From contig NZ_JXSL01000009.1 of the NCBI RefSeq assembly GCF_000829825.1, positions 124,001 to 188,000 of the forward strand: DNA of 64,000 nt, in the 5' to 3' direction. This DNA comes from Paramagnetospirillum magnetotacticum MS-1 (GTDB lineage Bacteria; Pseudomonadota; Alphaproteobacteria; Rhodospirillales; Magnetospirillaceae). Of the stretch, positions 63,101 through 64,000 are shown piece after piece; position 1 is the stretch's first letter, and each line of letters opens with the position of its first letter. A program made the position numbers and the translations under genes. Under the pieces are notes generated by a model, which did no database searches, was not told the DNA's origin, and saw only the letters and a list, made by a program, of their open reading frames with translations.

Positions 63101-64000
63101 GTGGCCGAGCCCGGCTGAGGCCCTTGAAGATTGACGGTTCCGGCCGCGGTCAACTGGAAGGTGTCGACCCCGTGGGCCTCGAGCGCGCCCATGCCCACCG
63201 CGTTGATATTGGCGGCGGTGTCGGCCACCTGGAAATGCCCCGAACCGGCCACCAGGTTCAGCGGCAGGGCCTGAGCGGCGGTCAGACTCACCGTTCCATT
63301 ATCGGTAATGACGACCGTATCGGCACCATGGCTGACGGCCACGGCAACGGCGCTGGTGGTCAAATTGGCGGCGGTATCCGCCACCAGGACATGGGCGCCC
63401 GTCGCCTTGGTCACCGCGCTGGTGATGTCCTTGGCCTGGGAGGCGTTGAGGGTCAGCGACACGCCGGTTGCCAGGGACAAAGCCGACTGGAAGGTCGTCG
63501 TCGCCGTGGTGATATTGTGCAGATCGGTATTCGCAGTGACGTTGGCGCCGACGATGGAGACTCCGCCCGTGCCGCTGATATGGTCCCCGTTGGCCTGAGC
63601 CAATGTCAGAGTCAGAGTCGCACTGGTCGATACGGTCATTGCGGGCTGAAGACTCAGCGTGGAGGTAATCCCCGTCAGATTGGTATTGGCGGCAAAGGTC
63701 GAATCGGCAATCGCCACCGTGCCCGCGCCGGAAATGGACTTGCCCGCCGCCTGGGCTGCGCTCAGCGTCAGCAGGGCGGCGGCGCCGACACTGGCCCCCG
63801 TCTGCAAGGTCAGGCTGGTCGCGGTGATATTGTGCAGATCCACCGCACCTGTGATGGCGGCATTGGAAATCTCCACCGTGCCCGCGCCGGAGATGGTCCG
63901 CCCCGCCGCCTGAGCCGAGGTCAGGATCAGCTTGGACTGGGCCGCCACGGAAAGACCGGAATCCAGGCTGAGTGTCCCGGTCGAGATGTTGTGCAGATCG
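35626..64000 (-). CDS. Giant multi-domain secreted RTX/LamG protein, N-terminus beyond window
   Basis: One frame without stop runs from the TGA at 35626-35628 to base 63999, so at least 9,457 residues; the N-terminus lies to the right. From N to C: ~58-residue repeats, LamG 1, RTX-like blocks, three seven-repeat propeller-like blocks, cadherin-like linkers, LamG 2-18, a beta-helix-like stretch, and a C-terminal RTX end without a cleavable-signal partner in the window. Composition is dominated by G, A, S, T, N, D; in reading I noticed only two cysteines (GFCTLQ and YGCIVM), as expected for a protein that folds with calcium after type I secretion. It is probably a cell-surface or released adhesin. 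Long antisense reading frames exist across it but are codon-bias shadows. The type I exporter genes are not in the window. Confidence 0.95.
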   Translation of the reverse strand, partial: DLHNISTGTLSLDSGLSVAAQSKLILTSAQAAGRTISGAGTVEISNAAITGAVDLHNITATSLTLQTGASVGAAALLTLSAAQAAGKSISGAGTVAIADSTFAANTNLTGITSTLSLQPAMTVSTSATLTLTLAQANGDHISGTGGVSIVGANVTANTDLHNITTATTTFQSALSLATGVSLTLNASQAKDITSAVTKATGAHVLVADTAANLTTSAVAVAVSHGADTVVITDNGTVSLTAAQALPLNLVAGSGHFQVADTAANINAVGMGALEAHGVDTFQLTAAGTVNLQGPQPGSATVIGSSGNDTYVAAASTSGTLTLIDSAGTNVLDGSLVTEAGLKGARQVGDDLVIDLSPVAGGGEVVVKNQFAGSGAGIDHILTGSANNPTTKIVGAVGTSGGVHSGVANFTTGDGHQEMSVAHSTDLNMGNYVSIEAWIKPSAASNNQILMKGSYGYAIGLEGGHVEYWVDGSQGNTIKSTGTVVADGNTWTHIAVVVDKTANTTSFYINGTLSNTINTAVINNNSESLYLGQQTGSAYNTFAGQMDEVRLWNKALSGSEVSANYASAPAANSTGLVADWRFNEGSGTTVADATGNGHTATLGAYASLSTSVSLPTSLTGTSADEIVLGNLGEATLNGGGGHDVFYVGGADQTIIGDSSSGGKVSFAYNSGPVTASLASGMATITNGASTYHDTITNISELEGSNAADILYGAASGQSVLEGGAGNDTLMGGGGFTVASYKHAGAGVSVNLSTGIYFGASSGSALESYYVNGTLTTGTDSLGAVSGVRGSSFADHIKGGDTAAYYDITGGGGADVLVAGSASTNFHVSTTDGATVTGGAAIDSIGFDDFTSGTLSNAAAFAHVTGVETLRLNASASSQTVILNSLTAGAGITTVDAGMTTAGVTVEAATASGSISFMTGSGSDVFHGNSGTSSIMENWTESGVYFTASGGTTSLAMMGRGGIADTFTGGTLNIQFNDGGSVTVTGGGATVIASSGNDSLNIGAGIDTVVAGGGNDVINAVGGNHVFQFGPGLLDSFDSILASGGLNTISLMAATGGLYVDDTALTNVYGVQTLKITGGGYFGNLGANAMKAGVSVVDASAITGTIAFDATQDSNGVTLIAGSGATDMYGGSGHDVAVVQSTAAAGTISGGGSGFFVTGPTSGSGLSMHGVEEVRFSDAKTLSLIASSGSPFSVMGGSGNDTINVGNGIDSVIGGLGDDTISAAGNTVGITLDGGAGSDILTGGSGNDTFRLSDFTSADTINGGAGSDTLVLNFTSGGVVVDSAFAHVSGVETLMVAASGSPLSITMGTIASGAGFNTLDAHLSGADVSLDAGGHGSAMTMTGGIGSDTFTGGAGNDVFDGGYGTDKAAFHGSEAGYRISMANGTVTVTDTNTADGNDGTDTLVGVETLQFSDGSLTVTQAAPTLGSLTVSGTKTQVNTFTTDNQQQPFISKLADGGWVEVWRSYGQDASFTDDVHFQRFDASGNPAGSETHVGSTPAFNQSGQAVAGLTGGGFVVLRQIYQTESGVADTNQWGVYGQIYNASGVAQGGQFLVNNTTTGYQSYPSVVATSDGGFFTAWQNDPAGSTSFHVMAQRYDASGNKVGPTEIQVSSNTGDAGNNGFIQSLAELTNGDVAVVWEAGTGSSHTIWAQLVSPSGTPRGQFEVDVPSANDKTGMTVAALTGGGFVAMWQSANQDATGSGDANGESGIYARLYNSSGAAQGSEFLVNTSTTGFQGWPAVTRLSDGGFLAVWESDYSGATSLGNKAIFGQRFDGGGNKLGTEFQVPNSSWTGDGHPQLATLADGSVVVTWTGADSNAAGVFSQRYTFSAGGPGAVTLSGSAGNDTIDVASGFATIDAGDGNDIIKMSVADLAAATTVIGGTGTDQLILSAGSSVSSAALAKLGGIEGVVISDTGNEFLSLGSGTGINSLDVSASTGTVSLNASAMTSGLTLAAGTGTTSILGGTGADKVNLQMAESAATFTGANGSLHVSGSSQLYESGVEQLGFTGGNTVTVVSNPAPSVSAIQFSGTNYMVVPAIVGGANTGDQVSVSFKMNWPYTAADRAMPISFGQYNLMIWDDKLGFCTLQGGDSYGISGINALAGQWHTITAVFTQGNVSANKLYIDGVDMAISQLYAGYPPNNAHANITTTLAIGSGNGSYNFLGQITDIQIHNRALTSSEAGQINQGQVVASGLVSEYDFAGATPLADKSGNSHTATMSDAGSPTITTTSSGSATLSLIGGSGADVINVAGGIDSVDGGAGNDTLSASGSSTAVTLNGGTGNDTLTGGSGNDTFLLSDFSNADSINGGAGNDTLRLNFTTGGVVVDSAFANVHNVETLMLAASGSPLSVTFGTASSGAGFTVVDAHLSTAAVTLSALGDSTIQTLIGGQGSDTLSAGAGGDVLTGNLGSDVFKFEAGTVSTSASPAVITDFTTGVDKVDLSAGGSLTYVQVMPWQGTPTATAALLSGLGGGNMVGFMTDGTDGWLAVKGGNLDGTLIKLAGVTTHPAQADITGVTGLYGGGNPTVNAEHYAIAFDGHNNLASLANISTQTDNVTMEAWVKWDGSNHGNLQFIAYTGDGSFRGYGLYADTSGYLGFMSGGAVVSGVSSAHLSAGQWQHVALVRTNGVFSINLDGASYSVPDSTVGVYPINSSLDRTYVGNAGNPGTEGFHGEIADFRLWNTARTTAEISANMDKVVTSTDSDWSSLAAYWRMDAGSGVTIADSSGHNYSGTFNDGAHWIDDGAYALSNTVSGHVLLDSPLPVSLSIAGGTLAPANGSVSINSTSGTWQYTRSNYSAASDHFVVVADNGFGGVTQQTITLSFNDQPVLSGTTVTVAGISEDPVSNPGTLVSALVAGQVTDTVMASTHGIAVINAYSPDGAWQYSLDGGGSWSAMGNALAPASALVLDASAKVRFVPNANFSGNTSFQFKAWDGTDGAVSGGLQNTYANSGTLSAYSSGQATANLSIAPVNDPPVATQSGNTASYTEGGTATAPFSTLSLTDVDNASLSGATIAISGAVAGDTLSFAGQNGITGSFANGTMVLSGSATLANYQDALRSVTYSNALDTLASGSRNISLTVNDGTASSSAVNSTLTVSAANDAPVFTSYQINASTATIDNSVTSGTQYRPVAAMLADGGYVVAWAGSLPADPVYGCIVMRRFNADGTPRDAADIMVNTTTDGDQGLPSVAALADGGYVVTWNSAEGSDVGVRARVFNADGSARTANDFFADTNHTGEQAYAQSAGLAGGGFAVVYSTGAVGSRNIGLRLFNADGSEMLSERLVNTDNTDEQMYPSVVGLKNGNVAVFWRSVNETGGSGTDVVGTILSPTGTVVAANFIVNSTVAGNQNYPAVAVLSDGSFVVAYETSTNTSDILVRHFAADGTALGAETSPLQTTTLVQYRPHIAATNDGGYVLSWYSDTGTRQYIARAFNADGSPRTDEYVLGTTLSDETQGNAIIGPLSNGDFAVVWGSQPASDSNIADRHFQFSPAPVTLAAIVEDVSSASNTGNLVSVLTASVSDPDGTGLPKGIAVTNVPAASGTWQYSTDGGTTWNAFGTVSSTQSLLLADTDKVRFVPNADYNGTPSFTWRAWDQTSGTHGAKVDTSTNGGATAFSSATATANLTVTAVDDAPVATQSVSTGTFTEGGTATAPFSTLSLTDVDNASLSGATIAISGAITGDTLSFASQYGITGSYNSGTGMLTLSGTATLANYQDAIRSVTYSNTSDTLANGSRTLNLTVTDGTASSSAVTSTITVTSANDAPVLPPVALSFDGVNDIATTAGNMTLTGGHAVEAMIKTTAVGTSFAGIVSSNSAYAGGFFQMVMNSGKLVVQVSDNNGQGFYATSTVDINDGNWHKVGFSYDQSTKSATVYVDGVACGTGENAAGMTALTINAPVMLGVNRSASGFVPIEIGEVRVWGATQSGAQMGAAWTALSGSETNLAADWTFPTADITANKVAGGQAMTLGAGSAAPSVVNGSIALTGITEDISSAANTGSLVSTLTGGVTDPDGTGLPKGIAVTDATDPHGTWQYSTDSGSTWTAMGGLSATQSLLLSGTDKVRFVPNADYSGAATFTWRAWDQTSGSHGAKVDTSVNGGTSAFSANTGVANLTITPVNDAPVATQSGNTASFTEGGTATAPFSTLSLTDVDNASLSGATIAISGAITGDTLSFASQYGITGSFANGSLVLSGSATLADYQNAIRSVTYSNALDTLASGSRNLNLTVSDGTASSSAITSTITVNSANDAPQLGPQTNTVGTPVQLSTNASNPWGYFDHLTHLTNGKMVASWGSGFAGFRMLDTDGTPLGSSSTYLGTLGLNPGANSWVRMTVAPLANGKFVLVGDNELSVDAFIFDASGTYQTTPGRISVAASDGQSHHYPAVTSLSGGGFAVSWRESTDASHSQISVKVYNDAGQVVVATTKANTYATQIGYDFVNTITDLGNGKIAVFWSTNSAVGGNGQDIDGQIFSISGNSLSPVGGEFLVNSNIAGNQAEPQVTTLADGSFVVAYDDGAPHFRHFTLNGSAVTGGTEYSPTTNITPTPSNVGSPTVLGLSDGSYVIAWRAYVGGTDATRVILQHYSSADALIGDTTIITPKSNLAWNQQVGLTELGDGRIGIVFPGDLDSSGHEDVDFVTVTLGGPTTSTWTMVEDAAPSVHLVSELLGKVTDPDGTGLPKGIAVTAAANSNGNWEYSIDGGSNWASFGSVTGSQSLLLASTDKVRFVANANANGSGATFTWRAWDQTDGSAHGTKVDTNTNGGSTAFSLDTGTANLTITAVEDAPVWQGLMIGTSTVTSFSVTNSGSVSGALGATDADIGQTVTYSLVGATKTAHGTVTVTGAALTYQADSGYVGSDTFTINADDGHGNVVAQAFTANMGYDWHSLTLAPPNLIVGQTGTFTLNEAYLRPYDAIQVGDSNLVYTVGTLAHQGTLYKGSTALASGATFTQADVNADIITYVAAGTVGADAIDLVVNDGMGGTLTGMGSLSLTVVASNTAPTLTVGSTFVDSQGSSINIMSGANGLNATDSEGAAAAQLSYVVTDLPDYGALVVNGRVLAVGDAFSGADLSGGTMGLRYFNDGSSHTSDSFQVRLSDGQYLTSPQTVSITVQSVNQAPVAGAGMGYALYPTGTSATTVTVNDGGKLAFADAVTLEAWVKPLTSATVGQLHAVVARGTTNGSVEYGLFIKEVSAGTYTLTAVVNGTEVTLGGTPATFTGTWHHVAASISSAGTVTLYLDGSVYGTASIPAVPLAVTDTGSLGLGNPIGSTGSALNGLLDDVRVWHGVRTQAEISANMNATLHGYESGLSGYWRFDGLQASPIDSSVNGLMSTGGASVAYANADRAAPSFTVSGDGTLSGTLTGSDPEGQALTYTIASSGTFSGQPSHGALTLGTNGAFTYTPDYGFYGTDTVKYVVSDGTLTSLPGVAKFVVQNPGNHAPVLGGLSADNTAAYFNGSTAYSAGQALATTATSPFTLEAWINTRDTTTGTRIIVGQGNAVGGGVGTFALALVNGKLTFLSSDTWDGNAIAWTLQDTVTLNDGAWHHVAVVRSGGHYSLYADDVLVDTVMVNTPTATPAATDLMVGAMHNGGANTVDSATAFNGLIDDVRVWSVARTGTQIVTGQGQQPTGAETGLVGAWTFNDTTGTAPLASLNATGPSLVPIGTSMPSILDGQAMHFDGTASAAVTIDNTIGQGSGPLTFEAWIKTSSATNQTIVYIGQDGANTGMSLYVAANGKLGVGQSQNGAITLSTASVADGQWHHVAASVTSGGAVAYYVDGQAAGTATINSYALNGPVYLGNSAAPGTAAQNFVGEIADVRVWSSARSAASVQADMAPASYGTQAGLLGAWTMSGGEVTNLVGPAATATGNVTAVEGPYGSAPVGSDHISTYAGHEVSGLVSAVDQDGGTLVLSQTGTAPAHGTLNFGANGAFTYTPTTGYVGSDTFTLSLTDGTATTTKSYTVDVANPVVVVGATERSAVLVTNGTSKAATIGLPGAEFATKQLSVEFDVNLTTGTLAQTLFSLGVGTMSMLKAMVSATGQVGLYVDQDASGASFSQFAGVSTITASSWHHVAVSYDGSTAKVYLDGSLSASVTDTTGTNSIMSSLNSLTVGAELNNTSFTKGMFDNVKVWNTTLSAAQIEAGSVDGIGSGTGTGLIGNWTFDGNNGTNNDTDYDTWMNIGSGAHVATPPMSAAHFNATQRVNLGNDSALAVAASHAFTYAAWVKTTSTSDLTLFNVGDSGNTIALYMLGGGAVRMDTSTQTGASASSGPVVNDGLWHHVAVSFDGAGTATYYIDGTSAGTSTGYTNVHTNGNTSYLGATSVNSGDLAEAAIWSKALGASDIQEMMNQGLSGHEDGLAGYWKLDEGQGIVAHDLTGHHDGSYAMTGSGVATLDGSNGQISVTGIDVSNQSFTVEFWAKRSTDTSDDFVFTQTDNPASVGTDHGLFFAFLQNGGSSTGNQVRFGFWGGDDLTYTDASGYNHTGQWVHWAATYDATTNVQTLYMNGHAVASRTTTGDYAATGTFDIGTIFGAANDAANFGGSLDDFKIWSGARDATQISADYNGITTSTTGLLASYNFNGGTAADSSGNGHTGTLSGSGVTMSTQTSSWTATDHADITASVQQTQAFAFNGTSKYLSAGDVLDPGAGDFTLEAWVNASDLSGDHMVLAKEGASSTGSGLALYLHNGALTLRLNGVDVIQGGTVSLNTWSHVAVTRGGDHYTLYVDGVAINSISALDAGVNNAYGLTIGARSNLAGTGMDSATAFAGQIADVRVWDVERSAQDVYDSMPGNSTDHHGLLASWLGTSLADATGHGYTLTLPSGVTNVVQTATAGLQVYNDGINVPYDGQYHGVLVAHDQTGATLSYGVGTAPANGTVVISADGSFVYTPNTGFEGLDSFTLTASANGVSSSKTIAVRIDDPTEILGATQHMGQLILDGSSHAVVTNEGSLSGLGGNDFTMEAWIDPTAAAIAANEAVILSKQFGQGANTAQLRLVLNNGHLAFMITDNTADTGLWTGNAYALKNPGLLTADQWAHVGVTRSGDVFTLYVDGEAVSSVTHHFTSYPSNNADLWIGQSQVSGSATNGFTGAISDVRLWSYGRNASDMASSYDQVLDGSENGLIAYWNGIGGTSDLTGNGHDMALPSKGAVMGNVPETAVHFDGSSYVSLGTGITQGTNPFTVEAWIRTSMPPASTWPAFFSLGDGSASGTGLFFGLSPDGKLTGGIGYVQGFDGAASTVVADGQWHHVALSIDSSNHGQFYVDGVADGSTFSAASYNLHSGAVIGAAYYDSLINKWTGDIAEVKLWQGALNASQIAQTMNSGQTGSESGLTGYWRLDDISAGSVVQDATSGHHNGTLHGADTVTGTLTSVSTGLAAGEPQTGLHFSGSSYVTSAHAIALTSHSVSAWVKVPSGVNDWTGLFSNQNGGDNNAPWIQMVVTNGKLHVQAVATAWGNGAATVKDYEGNTTIADGSWHNVAYTLDTASNSLKLYVDGVLQTVTANSDGSLANFSINTHMVIGNNRESGNALNNGDIAGVQLWGTALTGSQVSAVMTSQPSGVEPDLLALWRLDETGTFSTVVNSAVLETNDAPIYDGVIDAGFGSPYHGTLGASAPDSAGGAVTWTTSGLTSSTLTAHGTLLLSSDGTFTYTPNSGWHGIDSFNVVATATDGNTTTKMLSIRTESPVEVVGSGAAAGALQFDGTGYATSTNPVILTNKSFTWEFWANKTAGMTNGQTILSQGTSGVGAGALFVGFDAGGTLRFSLDGSSGGVAVNDPSGPNPGTWTHWAGTYDATSNTLTLYRDGLAVGTATAPYDYAGTGTFYVGGTPTTSTSPTAGGRFSGQLDQVRLFDDARTPAEIFSDLHRTDSVSTDHLIAQWSMDRIYSANSSSVVLDDSGFGHDLTLATDTSLVDVSGHGHTLTPVLGATLTVAGSRNAVHLSGTSGGGLTVDNQSTLVTGTGAFTYAAWIRTTSSARGEIFDNGALSISQSALFFVENGQLHMDGESRAGAVQATGTVNDGNWHYVAATYDGAGHIALYVDGTANGTGTLADNLNITSGIAEIGNINYQWTQLPFLGDISDMAVWKTALSQSEIQAAASGGAATVSTANLAAEWTFGTGTLPVGVNTTGKVADFNGSTSAIHVGTTTKMDYSGNFTLEAWIRPDTASAHQTIMSATSLVGANPANLFNLEVANGRLTFSMQGDNGSGGLSAGLTLTGAAVSLGQWSHVAVAVNNGVATLYVNGQSVGSSSAFVGTRLSSISSFDIGHDVNVANSGFDGLMSDVRVWNDMRTSGEISSYMGSRISAQEDGLVGNWRLDNLSGTSAPDTTSNGNGTATAVAAAGAKASLYNDAAITREDTELRSGLFDPDYASTTASVNVRIVQGPQHGTVLLTNGTTVLGAGASTTSGTGQTPGSAGYVYTPDANFFGSDYFVVGVTDPGGNLTYGTIGIGVRSVHDEPTLSGLSDFSVAENGSQTLNVQVSDDIGALGGDRFSATITASHGGVTLHTLGGVTITSGSNGGHSLVFTGTLDRINAALNGAVYQSDSMWTGGDSVNFQVTDISNGSLTGSGSMAVSLSGANNLAPVIMPVRGFAALGGVSAHISTSGVVTNSIANVTMEAWIRETSASSGNQAIMANGDTGTSGYGLFIEGGTNKLMIVVGGQASHAFNTTLTLGAWHHVAAVMQGSSTWNLYVDGTLAETWNSAPTATAPAGSFYIGSDVSTTNALHGFISDVRVWNTARSDSQISGSMGTYLTGGESGLAGWWNFENGTTTAPNLAAQVITGGAALSNAVIAVGANPQAIAGAAATSGTVASALDPEGSSLTYHLSGTKTVSGNTETLVTSSGTIALDTTTGVYGYTATAGQAALDIITYTVTDTTGHVSTRTIRAAEYDHSRSWGGGMGAWETAANWTGSLAPDSLALATITNGTVSHASGSDTMGGLKLTGSSLSLSGGTVALTVTGGADNNSAININGGTLALSNSSMLYKDFGALNFTSGAMTGGGTFIAFGTTNLAVASSTDQLDAKLMLTKGGSLSGGTMTGAGTLNLAGGNLFVTGAGNDIGVAFQNAAATMLLLEGTNAGANTTLTLEHAFDNLGVVDMFGFSGASGALSLNVLGALTNDGSIVAETSAGSAYQVSATNFDNYGVVQIARNLGLTVGTFDNHATLTLAGTQMLTVSDNVAATHAHFYNHGKIEGAGTLNVTDADFVNHGYLTPGDSSSAGTLAVTGSLTLASDSHLVLDYWSGTGFDRLNVSDSLTLDGTLDIYSHGAPTNGASATLLSWGGTSGLSGSFEVIHGIDSNTGYIWDPTLSGTSLSVTAHAVTSTIYSNSEYNGTSGADYVVGYGANEVVHLGGGADVYAGHGNYNTVGVSDLNFHFLDGGAGGGNTLQWENQTNQTFDLSALWNNAVQNFDVLDLGHASNNNAVLDLAHLHSIVNGTNAVTGTSNALVVIGGNSVTLAGSGWRADATAELTVNGQHDSYTQYSNGDTHVYVQNHTHVG
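36200..37440 (-). other. Beta-helix-like, autotransporter-passenger-like stretch of the giant protein
   Basis: Residues ~8840-9250 begin SRSWGGGMGAWETAANWTGSLAPDSLALATI, a start common to autotransporter passengers and large bacterial surface proteins, and continue with irregular repeats such as GGLKLTGSSLSLSGGTVALTV, GTLNLAGGNLFVTGAGN and FDNHATLTLAGTQML that fit a parallel beta helix. There is no autotransporter barrel, so the passenger-like segment is carried within an RTX-type protein. Confidence 0.7.
37800..48710 (-). other. LamG array of the giant protein, domains 5-18, with cadherin-like linkers
   Basis: Fourteen LamG-like domains, each ~160-190 residues, recognised by xFDGxxxx at the start, FTLEAWI/VxxS, WHHVAxxxxxG, Y-V/A-DGxxxG and I/LxDVRVW near the end. 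Approximate nucleotide positions in coding order: 48170-48710, 47190-47740, 46560-47060, 45650-46160, 45020-45510, 44350-44925, 43720-44220, 42740-43310, 42100-42630, 41430-41960, 40500-41030, 39780-40310, 39150-39730 and 37800-38350. Runs of one to four LamG domains are separated by ~90-residue cadherin-like modules with the turn NGxFTYTPxxGFxGxDSFT (e.g. near 47900, 46300, 43450, 41200 and 38800). LamG domains commonly bind carbohydrate or protein ligands with calcium. Confidence 0.85.
50130..51250 (-). other. Seven-repeat block 3, predicted seven-bladed beta-propeller
   Basis: Residues ~4233-4606. Seven cores: LTNGKMVASWGS, LANGKFVLVGDN, LSGGGFAVSWRE, LGNGKIAVFWST, LADGSFVVAYDD, LSDGSYVIAWRA and LGDGRIGIVFPG. 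This is the third block in the protein with exactly seven units. Confidence 0.7.
51310..51690 (-). repeat. Near-identical DNA repeat unit, copy a
   Basis: Encodes the third SLTDVDNASLSGATIAISGA module, with SVTYSNALDTLASGSRNLNLTVSDGTASSS. The DNA is near-identical to 52750-53150 and 54730-55105. Adjacent DPDGTGLPKGIAVTD-coding DNA also recurs, near 50030, 51990 and 53450. Confidence 0.85.
52250..52740 (-). other. LamG-like domain 4 of the giant protein
   Basis: Residues ~3736-3899, with ALSFDGVNDIATT, AVEAMIKTTA, WHKVGFSYDQ and IGEVRVWGATQSGAQM. It sits between copies of the tandem-95 module, ahead of the third propeller block. Confidence 0.85.
52750..53150 (-). repeat. Near-identical DNA repeat unit, copy b
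   Basis: Encodes SLTDVDNASLSGATIAISGAITGDTLSFASQYGITGSYNSGTG and SVTYSNTSDTLANGSR. It shares long stretches of unchanged DNA with 51310-51690 and 54730-55105, for example around the DVDNASLSG codons. Confidence 0.85.
53570..54660 (-). other. Seven-repeat block 2, predicted seven-bladed beta-propeller
   Basis: Residues ~3096-3459. Seven cores: LADGGYVVAWAG, LADGGYVVTWNS, LAGGGFAVVYST, LKNGNVAVFWRS, LSDGSFVVAYET, TNDGGYVLSWYS and LSNGDFAVVWGS, each followed by a RxFNADGxx strand and a ~10-residue linker ending in a D/G-x-Q-x-x-P turn. The fold is inferred from the same pattern as block 1. Confidence 0.7.
54730..55105 (-). repeat. Near-identical DNA repeat unit, copy c
   Basis: Encodes FTEGGTATAPFSTLSLTDVDNASLSGATIAISGA and the following SVTYSNALDTLASGSR module (tandem-95/cadherin-like). 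The DNA is almost the same as in 51310-51690 and 52750-53150. Confidence 0.85.
55930..56440 (-). other. LamG-like domain 3 of the giant protein
   Basis: Residues ~2500-2670, with HYAIAFDGHNN, VTMEAWVKWDG, WQHVALVRTNG and IADFRLWNTARTTAEI. It is followed by a cadherin-like segment (55400-55760) with a STSGTWQYTRSNYSA beta pattern. Confidence 0.85.
56650..58500 (-). other. RTX-like blocks B and C flanking LamG domain 2
   Basis: RTX repeats (GSAGNDTIDVASGFATIDAGDGNDIIK, GGTGADKVNL) are followed by LamG-like domain 2 at ~57440-57950 (SAIQFSGTNYMVV, WHTITAVFTQG, ITDIQIHNRALTSSEA), then more RTX repeats (GGSGADVINVAGG, GGAGNDTLSA, GGTGNDTLTGGSGNDTF, GNLGSDVFKFE). The last run ends with FKFEAGTVSTSASPAVITDFTTGVDKVDLS, similar to serralysin-type M10 C-terminal segments. 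Confidence 0.8.
58525..59690 (-). other. Seven-repeat block 1, predicted seven-bladed beta-propeller
   Basis: Residues ~1420-1808. Seven units share the core xxLxDGGFVVxWxS...QRFDxxGNxxGxExxV: cores LADGGWVEVWRS, LTGGGFVVLRQI, TSDGGFFTAWQN, LTNGDVAVVWEA, LTGGGFVAMWQS, LSDGGFLAVWES and LADGSVVVTWTG. Each unit holds four short strands, the usual blade composition. The propeller fold is my inference from repeat number and strand pattern. Confidence 0.7.
59770..62130 (-). other. RTX-like calcium-binding block A of the giant protein
   Basis: Glycine- and aspartate-rich nonapeptide-type repeats such as GGAGNDTLMGGGG, GGSGNDTINVGNG, GGLGDDTISA, GGAGSDILTGGSGNDTF and GGAGNDVFDGGYGTDK, interspersed with longer beta-rich spacers (SDFTSADTINGG, HVSGVETLMVAASGSPL). 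Such GGxGxDxux repeats fold into a calcium-bound parallel beta roll after secretion. Confidence 0.85.
62290..62820 (-). other. LamG-like domain 1 of the giant protein
   Basis: Residues ~376-553. The landmark strands are VSIEAWIKP, WTHIAVVVDK and MDEVRLWNKALSGSEV, the pattern of Laminin_G_3/concanavalin A-like domains. It is isolated from the main LamG array by RTX and propeller blocks. Confidence 0.85.
63430..64000 (-). repeat. N-terminal ~58-residue repeats of the giant protein
   Basis: At least three and a half tandem units share a pattern of DLHNIT, then a threonine/leucine strand, a G-S-V/A turn, LxLxxAQAxGxxISGAGTV and an Ala-rich end. Examples are ISGAGTVEISNAAITGAVDLHNIT, ISGAGTVAIADSTFAANTNLTGIT and ISGTGGVSIVGANVTANTDLHNIT. 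The array continues past the window edge (the last visible codons again read DLHNIS). The regular hydrophobic spacing suggests a beta-solenoid or repeated beta-sandwich. Confidence 0.85.

Noticed and set aside
37800-63999. A CRISPR array or tandem DNA satellite suggested by repeated motifs
   Set aside because: The repeats are codon-phased, diverged protein modules within one frame, not equal-length direct repeats with unique spacers.

Overview
The window reads as chromosomal DNA of a GC-rich alphaproteobacterium, most likely a Rhodospirillales member of the Magnetospirillum type. This is an inference from the gene set (phasin, thrC next to an M16 peptidase, a soluble HoxFUYHW hydrogenase, PAS-heavy signalling, short dispersed repeats) and from codon use. 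No rRNA, tRNA, CRISPR array or phage gene was seen.

Layout. 1-8000: the tail of an Atm1-type ABC exporter, a small phasin-like protein, a PAS histidine kinase (minus strand), then the tightly overlapping run thrC - M16 peptidase - periplasmic binding protein. 7946-8329 holds a REP-like hairpin and a MITE-like element whose second copy lies at 23397-23640. 8330-14652: an Rrf2 regulator and a GNAT acetyltransferase (minus strand), divergent from the hydrogenase operon hoxF-hoxU-hoxY-hoxH-hoxW. Two small cysteine-containing proteins of unknown role follow. 15589-19214 (minus strand): a response regulator with a C-terminal zinc-ribbon-like tail, modC and modB without modA, and a PAS-PAS-GGDEF protein. 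19443-23231 (plus strand): crcB, a DUF190 gene, an AsmA-family gene and an OmpA-family lipoprotein with a clear terminator. 23735-32547 (minus strand): UspA, the operon tetR - membrane fusion protein - RND pump - RluA-type pseudouridine synthase, and tex. 32804-35329: a hemerythrin-like protein that has lost ligands, a PilZ protein and an outer-membrane barrel protein.

35626-64000 (44% of the window) is one uninterrupted minus-strand reading frame that runs off the right edge. It encodes more than 9,450 residues of a secreted RTX-like giant protein. I count 18 LamG-like (concanavalin A-fold) domains, several blocks of GGxGxD calcium-binding repeats, cadherin-like linkers, and three separate blocks that each contain exactly seven copies of a ~50-residue motif, which I predict to be three seven-bladed beta-propellers. 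A beta-helix-like stretch and a C-terminal RTX/type I secretion-like end follow. Long stretches are near-identical at DNA level, so the gene may change length by recombination. This protein is the most striking object in the window. Its secretion system and N-terminus lie outside.
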